Below are positions 59,247-64,000 of a stretch of DNA of 64,000 nt, in pieces (position 1 is the stretch's first letter; the number at the start of each line of letters is the position of its first letter). The translations under genes were made by a program, and so were the position numbers. Source of the stretch: an uncultured Bacteroidota bacterium (GTDB taxonomy: Bacteria > Bacteroidota > Bacteroidia > Bacteroidales > F082); assembly GCA_903891085.1 (NCBI GenBank), contig CAITDJ010000104.1, positions 62,001 through 126,000 on the forward strand. Direction: 5' to 3'. A model generated the notes under the pieces. The model was not told where the DNA came from. It did not search any database and saw only the letters and a list, made by a program, of their open reading frames with translations.

Positions 59247-59987
59247 TCAAATACTTATCTCTTGTTTTTTGCGCCTAAGGAAATTATACTTTACAATACA
59301 CCAGATGGCCCTAAAACCATCTGAGGCGTTAATCTTTTTACCTTCATCATACGTGCGTCCATAATATGAAATACCAACTTCATAAATCCTAATATTTTTA
59401 ATACGCGACATTTTTGCCGTTACTTCAGGCTCAAATCCGAATCGTTTTTCTTTGAGATGCAGGCTTTTAATCACAGGTGCCCTGAATAGTTTATAACATG
59501 TTTCCATGTCGGTAAGGTTCAGGTTTGTATACATATTTGAAAGGAAAGTAAGGAATTTATTGCCCAGGGTATGCCAGAAAAAAAGAATTCGATGTGGATT
59601 CCCACCCGCAAATCGCGAACCATACACAACATCAGCAAATCCATCCAGCATGGGTTTCAATAAAATGTTAAAGTCTTCAGGATCATATTCAAGATCGGCA
59701 TCCTGCACAATCACAAAATCGCCGGTTGCCAACTCAATTCCTTTATGAATAGCTGCACCTTTTCCTTTATTTTTTTGTTGGGAATATAACCGGATGTTAA
59801 GTGAGGGATTTAATGCAATAAATTCATTCACAATTTGTTGTGTGTTGTCAGTCGAACAATCATTGATAATAATGATTTCTTTTCGAATATCCTGAATGAG
59901 CTTGACGGCCGCAATTTTTTGAAGGATTCGTATGATGGAATTTGCTTCGTTGTATGCCGGAATGAGGATTGACAGTTGTTGTGACAT
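59247..59987 (-). CDS. Glycosyltransferase family 2, Dpm1-like (polyprenyl-phosphate)
   Basis: 246 residues: LSILIPAYNEANSI, IIINDCSTDNT, QQKNKGKGAAIHKGIELATG, VQDADLEYDPEDF (D-x-D), DVVYGSRFAGG and the acceptor-site region TDMETCYKLFRA, FGFEPEVTAKM and YGRTYDEGKKI. These are features of dolichyl/undecaprenyl-phosphate sugar synthases without membrane tail. It lies directly upstream (in transcript order) of paralogue C, a GT-C-like membrane protein, a common pairing in which the lipid-linked sugar feeds a membrane transferase. Confidence 0.9.
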   Translation of the reverse strand: MSQQLSILIPAYNEANSIIRILQKIAAVKLIQDIRKEIIIINDCSTDNTQQIVNEFIALNPSLNIRLYSQQKNKGKGAAIHKGIELATGDFVIVQDADLEYDPEDFNILLKPMLDGFADVVYGSRFAGGNPHRILFFWHTLGNKFLTFLSNMYTNLNLTDMETCYKLFRAPVIKSLHLKEKRFGFEPEVTAKMSRIKNIRIYEVGISYYGRTYDEGKKINASDGFRAIWCIVKYNFLRRKKQEISI

Positions 59988-60079
59988 TTTACTTTAAGAT
60001 CAATGCAGGAGATGGTTTGATAAAATTGAAATCGTTTATTAATCTTTGCTATCTATGGATTATTAATAACTAATTGTGG

Positions 60080-60087
60080 CAAAGTTA
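60080..60087 (-). promoter_or_regulatory. -7 box TAACTTTG (glycosyltransferase/paralogue C unit)
   Basis: CAAAGTTA on plus, exact match on minus, about 93 bases upstream of the ATG at 59987. No -33 TTG at the right spacing. Confidence 0.35.
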
Positions 60088-60164
60088 AAAAAAAGGGTGA
60101 AGAATAGAAAAGTACTAAGTGAATTGTGAAATTTCTGGAGATGCACAAAATAAGTTTAATCACT

Positions 60165-61481
60165 TCATTTTGTTGTTGCGTTTTTCTTCTTGTTCTGAAA
60201 CACCCATAAGGCATCGCCACGAAGCATTTCCTCCACTGAAATATTGCGTTTTGCAGCTTTTTCTTCTATCATTTTCATATAATTTGGACTGTTTTTTATG
60301 CCGTCCATAATATTTTGAATAGCTTGTAAATCTTCAGCAGAAAATGCATCTAACATATTGATAGCCAAATACAAATCGTGAATAAAACCAAAGCTGAAGC
60401 GATCCATATTGGCATCGGTTTGCAGTAGAACGATAAAATCAGCTTCCATCACCCGCGACAAAACATCTACATTGTGACGTTCAATGGTTTCACTTCCATC
60501 GCCGCGAATTACCTGCGCATTATAATACCAGAAATCGTGTGATTTGAATGACCGGGTGGCATAACCACTTCCAAAATAAGGCCAGTAGTAACTGTCAGCA
60601 ACAACAATTACCCGCGGTTTATTATCTTCTATTGCGTTGTTGAAATAGAATTCCGGATAAGGCATGGCATAATCATTTGGTTTGATAAAAATATTCATAC
60701 CTTCCCACATGTCCTGATCTGGTGGTACAAGTTTTTTGCTTACAATAACTTTCTTCATGCCAAAATCAATGAATTCTTTCCCTCCAATTAGTTCCATCTG
60801 CGAAATCAGACTATCGAAAATAAGTCCCATTCCATAAAAACTCCAATGGATTCCACTTTTTGGAAAAAGCGCATATCTACTTGTTTCTTTGATACTTAAA
60901 AAATATTTATTACCATCAATCAGCGGAATTTGGTGTTTGAGGAGCGAATCGGAATACAAATCGTTGTTACGAAAACCAATAGTATCAGGTTTATACATAT
61001 CCGGAACTTTATCAGGGAAAAATGTTGCTTTTCCTGGAGCGAATACAACGATGAGATGTTTTCCTTGTTTATCCAACCAATTATTTACAAAAACAGTTTC
61101 AGCAATATCCTGTTTGACCTTTTCTAAACCCACAAAATTCAATCCATATAATGCCCTAATATAGTTATACTCAAACAGATAACCCTCTTTTCCGTAAATA
61201 ACTCCTTTGGCATTGATGGTATCAAAAAACGAAAACTGAATCTGATTGTGAAGCCGAACAAGATCTGGACGAAAGCCCACAAAATGTTCGACATATTTAT
61301 CAATACTGTCCTGCAAAGTTGCGTTGAAATATCCGGATAAACTGAGTTTCGGTTTTTTTGGTTCAACAATGGCACCTTTTAACATTTTCATACGCGGAAA
61401 ATGCGTATAATGCTGTATCACAGGCAGTAATAATACCACAAAAATCGAAATAAGCAGAATATTTGAAACCCTTTTTCTCAT
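60165..61481 (-). CDS. AlgJ/AlgX-like SGNH-hydrolase-type O-acetylation protein
   Basis: 438 residues. A single N-terminal membrane helix (about 5-22) is followed by FNATLQDSIDKYVEHFVGFRPDLVR, the DHHW/AlgX-like N-region, and by VFAPGKATFF, SGIHWSFYG and VVADSYYWPYFGSGY (Ser of the hydrolase). The arrangement matches periplasmic O-acetyltransferases partnered with MBOAT proteins. It overlaps the MBOAT gene by one base, the usual two-gene O-acetylation set. The acceptor is presumably the surface glycan of this region; alginate itself is not implied. Confidence 0.82.
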   Translation of the reverse strand: MRKRVSNILLISIFVVLLLPVIQHYTHFPRMKMLKGAIVEPKKPKLSLSGYFNATLQDSIDKYVEHFVGFRPDLVRLHNQIQFSFFDTINAKGVIYGKEGYLFEYNYIRALYGLNFVGLEKVKQDIAETVFVNNWLDKQGKHLIVVFAPGKATFFPDKVPDMYKPDTIGFRNNDLYSDSLLKHQIPLIDGNKYFLSIKETSRYALFPKSGIHWSFYGMGLIFDSLISQMELIGGKEFIDFGMKKVIVSKKLVPPDQDMWEGMNIFIKPNDYAMPYPEFYFNNAIEDNKPRVIVVADSYYWPYFGSGYATRSFKSHDFWYYNAQVIRGDGSETIERHNVDVLSRVMEADFIVLLQTDANMDRFSFGFIHDLYLAINMLDAFSAEDLQAIQNIMDGIKNSPNYMKMIEEKAAKRNISVEEMLRGDALWVFQNKKKNATTK

Positions 61482-62902
61482 TAAAACCTGAAATAAATAA
61501 AAGGATTAAAACCTGAGGCAGTGATGGAGCTCAAACTGAGAATGAACAGGATGGTGGCTCCGAATGTCATCAAAACAAGTGTGCTGAGTTTTTGCTCTTT
61601 ACCCAATATTTTGTGTTGCCATGGCTCGTTAGATCGAAAATATGCCATGAAAGCAAATATCGCTGCCACCGAAAGCATCACCCAAATCTGTTGGGTTACA
61701 TAAATTTCATCACCACCACGAAAAACAAACATGCCACAGATGAAGTTCCATGCATGCGCCATGGTGTCGGCACGGAAAAGAACCCAACCCACCATGGTGA
61801 TAATGAAAGTGATTGCCACACTCGGAAACTTGCCGATTTTGCTGTAGAATTTTATCAAAAACAGTCGGTCGGCAACCAAAAAAGTGCCATGAAATGCGCC
61901 CCATACAATAAAATTCCAAGCCGCCCCATGCCAGAGTCCTGAAACGAGAAACACAAACCAAAGATTGAAATAAAGTCGTCCTGCACTCACTCGGTTACCA
62001 CCCAAAGGCAGGTATAAATAATTGCGCATCCATCTTCCGAGACTGATATGCCAACGACGCCAAAACTCAGAAATATTTTGTGAAATATAAGGGTTATTGA
62101 AGTTTTCAATAATGTCAAAACCAATCATACGCAACAATCCGATAGCCATGGCAGAATAGCCGGCAAAGTCATAATATATCTGAAAAGTATATGCCAACAC
62201 GCCCATCCATAAGGTATATGAGGATGTCGTGGCAGCATCACCGGCAAAAACAAGATCGGCATAAGCTCCCAACGGATTGGCTATCATTACTTTCATCCCA
62301 AGTCCGATGGCGAAACGGAAGAAACCGGTCAGTTTGTTGTCGATGGTATCGTTTTGCGATCGGTCAGTAATCTGATCGGCCAGCTCATGATAACGAATAA
62401 TGGGGCCGGCAATTAATTTTGGGAAGAGGATGATATATAACTGATAATCCCAAAAATTATATAGTGGTTTGTGAACCCTTCGATATACGTCAACTACATA
62501 CGTAATTGTCTCAAAAGTATAGAACGAAATCCCTATAGGTAAGATAAGCTTGGTCCAGGTTATATTTGATCCGCCAAAAACGGATAACACGGCATTAACG
62601 TTTTCAACAAAGAAATTAGAGTATTTAAAATAGAAAAGCAAACCAAGATTTACCGATATCGAAAGCGTTAACATCAATCGCCGGTGGAGCAAACTTTTGG
62701 TGTTCGACATCCATTTTACAAGATGAAAATCGAGAAAGGTAGTGCCTAGAATTACAAAAATGAAGCGCGGAGCTCCCCAACTATAGAAAAAGATACTGAA
62801 GATAAGGATGACAATATTCTTTAACTTATTGGGAACCAGGTAGTAAGTGATTAAAAATGCGGGAAGAAAGTAAACTAAAAAAAGACTACTGCTAAATACC
62901 AT
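61481..62902 (-). CDS. MBOAT-family O-acyltransferase (AlgI-like)
   Basis: 473 residues, about ten membrane segments. The MBOAT core has FLPAFLITYYLVPNKLKN, KLILPIGISFYTFETITYVVD, FPKLIAGPIIRYHE, FAGYSAMAIGLLRMIGF, FWRRWHISLGRWMRNYLYLP and the conserved His in SGLWHGAAWNFIVWGAFHG. It moves an acyl (usually acetyl) group across the inner membrane for transfer to polysaccharide by the AlgJ/X-type partner encoded immediately downstream (1-base overlap). A TAAATTTG box 29 bases upstream gives a short leader. Confidence 0.93.
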   Translation of the reverse strand: MVFSSSLFLVYFLPAFLITYYLVPNKLKNIVILIFSIFFYSWGAPRFIFVILGTTFLDFHLVKWMSNTKSLLHRRLMLTLSISVNLGLLFYFKYSNFFVENVNAVLSVFGGSNITWTKLILPIGISFYTFETITYVVDVYRRVHKPLYNFWDYQLYIILFPKLIAGPIIRYHELADQITDRSQNDTIDNKLTGFFRFAIGLGMKVMIANPLGAYADLVFAGDAATTSSYTLWMGVLAYTFQIYYDFAGYSAMAIGLLRMIGFDIIENFNNPYISQNISEFWRRWHISLGRWMRNYLYLPLGGNRVSAGRLYFNLWFVFLVSGLWHGAAWNFIVWGAFHGTFLVADRLFLIKFYSKIGKFPSVAITFIITMVGWVLFRADTMAHAWNFICGMFVFRGGDEIYVTQQIWVMLSVAAIFAFMAYFRSNEPWQHKILGKEQKLSTLVLMTFGATILFILSLSSITASGFNPFIYFRF

Positions 62903-63242
62903 ACCTGTTCTGGAGTCTATTTGTTTCGCGCAAATTTAGAAGAAATTTTTGTATGAAAGGTTTAATTCGATAATTATTAAATCAGACTTTATTTACTAAT
63001 AAATATTTATTTTTTACTTATGCTGAACCCGTAATTATGAAAATGATTAATCGGTAAATAATTAATGAAAAATAAAAATATTGTTAAATCGATGTAAATC
63101 AATCTTATACGCGCTTATATGTTTTTTAACATATTTTAGTCTTTCTTTATACTTCGGCCTAAATTCGCCTGGGATTAGCAAAATCTAATTATTCATTGAT
63201 TGTTTATCAGTAAAACAATCGTAACAACTAAATCTACTAAGA
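62903..63242. other. Noncoding divergent region between the MBOAT and TonB-receptor genes
   Basis: 340 bases, very AT-rich, with no supported gene. It holds the minus-strand promoter box at 62931-62938. On the plus side no clear TAnnTTTG box is seen before 63243; TTTTAGTCTTTC at 63134-63145 is the nearest pyrimidine-rich run. The long spacing suggests a regulated promoter for the receptor. Confidence 0.5.
62931..62938 (-). promoter_or_regulatory. -7 box TAAATTTG (MBOAT gene)
   Basis: CAAATTTA on the plus strand, exact match on minus, 29 bases upstream of ATG 62902. Confidence 0.5.
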
Positions 63243-64000
63243 ATGAGAAAAAGACTATTTTTTTTGATGTTGCTGTGTTTGTCGATAGGCAGTGAAGTAT
63301 TTTCGCAGGGTGTTACTACAGCATCATTATCAGGCTCCGTTTCCGACGAAAAAGGCGAGGTAGTGATGATGGCCAATGTTTTGGCTGTTCACACACCCAG
63401 CGGAACACAATATGCAACGACCACCATGGAAGACGGACGTTTTCATTACAGAATATGCGTATTGGCGGTCCGTATAAGGTGACAGTTACCTATGTTGGAT
63501 TTGAAAATACCAGTGCAACTGACATTTTTCTGCAGTTGAACAACACATCATTTGTAAGATTGATAATGAAAAGCACCAGCCAGCAATTGGACGAAATAGA
63601 AGTAAAAGCCGATCGGGAGATCATACGGGAACAAACCGGTGCAATGACCAATCTCGAAAGTAAACAAATCACCTCCTTACCGGGGATCACCCGAAGCCAG
63701 CAAGACTTAACCCGCTTAACACCCCAAAGTGATGGTAACAGTTTTGGTGGTAGAAATGTATTGTACAATAACTTTTCATTGGATGGTTCTATTTTCAATA
63801 ACTCGTTCGGATTAGATTATGCAACGCCGGGAGGGCAATCAGATGCTCAGCCTGTTTCATTGGATGCCATCGATCAAATTCAGGTTTCGTTGGCTCCATT
63901 CGATGTGCGCGAAGGTGGTTTCACAGGAGCTGGAGTAAATGTTGTTACCAAATCGGGAACCAACGACTTTAAGGCAACTGCCTATCATTATTTCAGGAAC
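63243..64000 (+). pseudogene. TonB-dependent receptor (Oar-like), frameshifted and cut by the window edge
   Basis: The first frame encodes a signal peptide (RKRLFFLMLLCLSIGSEVFS) and the start of a CarboxypepD_reg domain (LSGSVSDEKGEVVMMANVL) ending DGRFH, then runs to a stop at 63482. The domain continues in another frame from about 63446: LQNMRIGGPYKVTVTYVGFE, then a plug-like region with FGGRNVLYNNFSLDGS, QPVSLDAIDQIQVSLAPFDV and VNVVTKSGTNDF, open to the end. Restoring one base near 63446 joins the frames and gives a normal Oar-type receptor. A sequencing error, a real null allele or slippage are all possible. The C-terminal barrel is beyond the window. Confidence 0.85.

Noticed and set aside
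61592-61942. 116-residue plus-strand frame opposite the MBOAT gene
   Set aside because: Antisense to conserved membrane-protein coding sequence; no start signal or family likeness.

Overview
The window is a stretch of a Bacteroidota chromosome, most likely a Bacteroidales- or Marinilabiliales-like lineage. The signs are a SusC/SusD/SusE outer-membrane glycan-uptake locus, two proteins ending in type IX secretion (Por) sorting domains, a DUF4296 lipoprotein, an HU-CCDC81/SPOR protein, many lipoproteins, and repeated TAnnTTTG boxes (the Bacteroidota -7 promoter element) just upstream of start codons. Base composition and codon use look even along the window. I see no prophage, integrase, rRNA operon or CRISPR array.

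1-9.6 kb: the end of a polyprenyl-phosphate glycosyltransferase; dihydroorotase with a MORN-repeat lipoprotein; an initiator tRNA on the minus strand; the GTPases era and der with an S4 RNA-binding protein; a secreted endonuclease/exonuclease/phosphatase lipoprotein; a large 4-alpha-glucanotransferase; and two tiny minus-strand genes, one a zinc ribbon of 48 residues.

9.7-26.7 kb: deoC with a promoter and a direct repeat; a secreted thioredoxin-fold protein; recQ with a DUF4296 lipoprotein; kdsD, an AhpD-like protein, a DUF5686 outer-membrane protein, lptB, pssA, queA and an M48 protease. A histidine kinase/response regulator pair follows, divergent from a small Cys/Lys-rich exported protein. 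Four TTAACA direct repeats at 10-11 bp spacing lie between them. OsmC, a FlK-like thioesterase and a lipoprotein complete the block.

26.7-39.1 kb: an alpha-glucan utilisation locus. A LacI-type regulator diverges from susC-susD-susE, and a T9SS-exported GH13 amylase lies beyond an MBL/beta-CASP hydrolase. The cytoplasmic 4-alpha-glucanotransferase at 6.4 kb could handle the imported maltodextrins.

39.1-48.8 kb, mostly minus strand: an alkyltransferase-like protein, trmB, a cell-envelope HU/SPOR protein, kdsB, a deoxynucleoside kinase, a GH3-family protein, an LptF/LptG permease and tgt; then on plus a glycosyltransferase overlapping an ECF sigma factor.

49-63 kb: surface-polysaccharide genes: a sugar aminotransferase, an N-acetyltransferase, galE, rfbB, three paralogous polytopic membrane proteins, a Dpm1-like glycosyltransferase, and an AlgJ/AlgX-like plus MBOAT pair for O-acetylation. 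Two small genes (four-helix-bundle protein, GxxExxY protein) sit between the sugar genes, each bracketed by inverted repeats, and a truncated third copy lies near 39.1 kb. These look like single-gene insertion units and are the most unusual feature of the window. The window ends in a TonB-dependent receptor gene with an apparent 1-nt frameshift.
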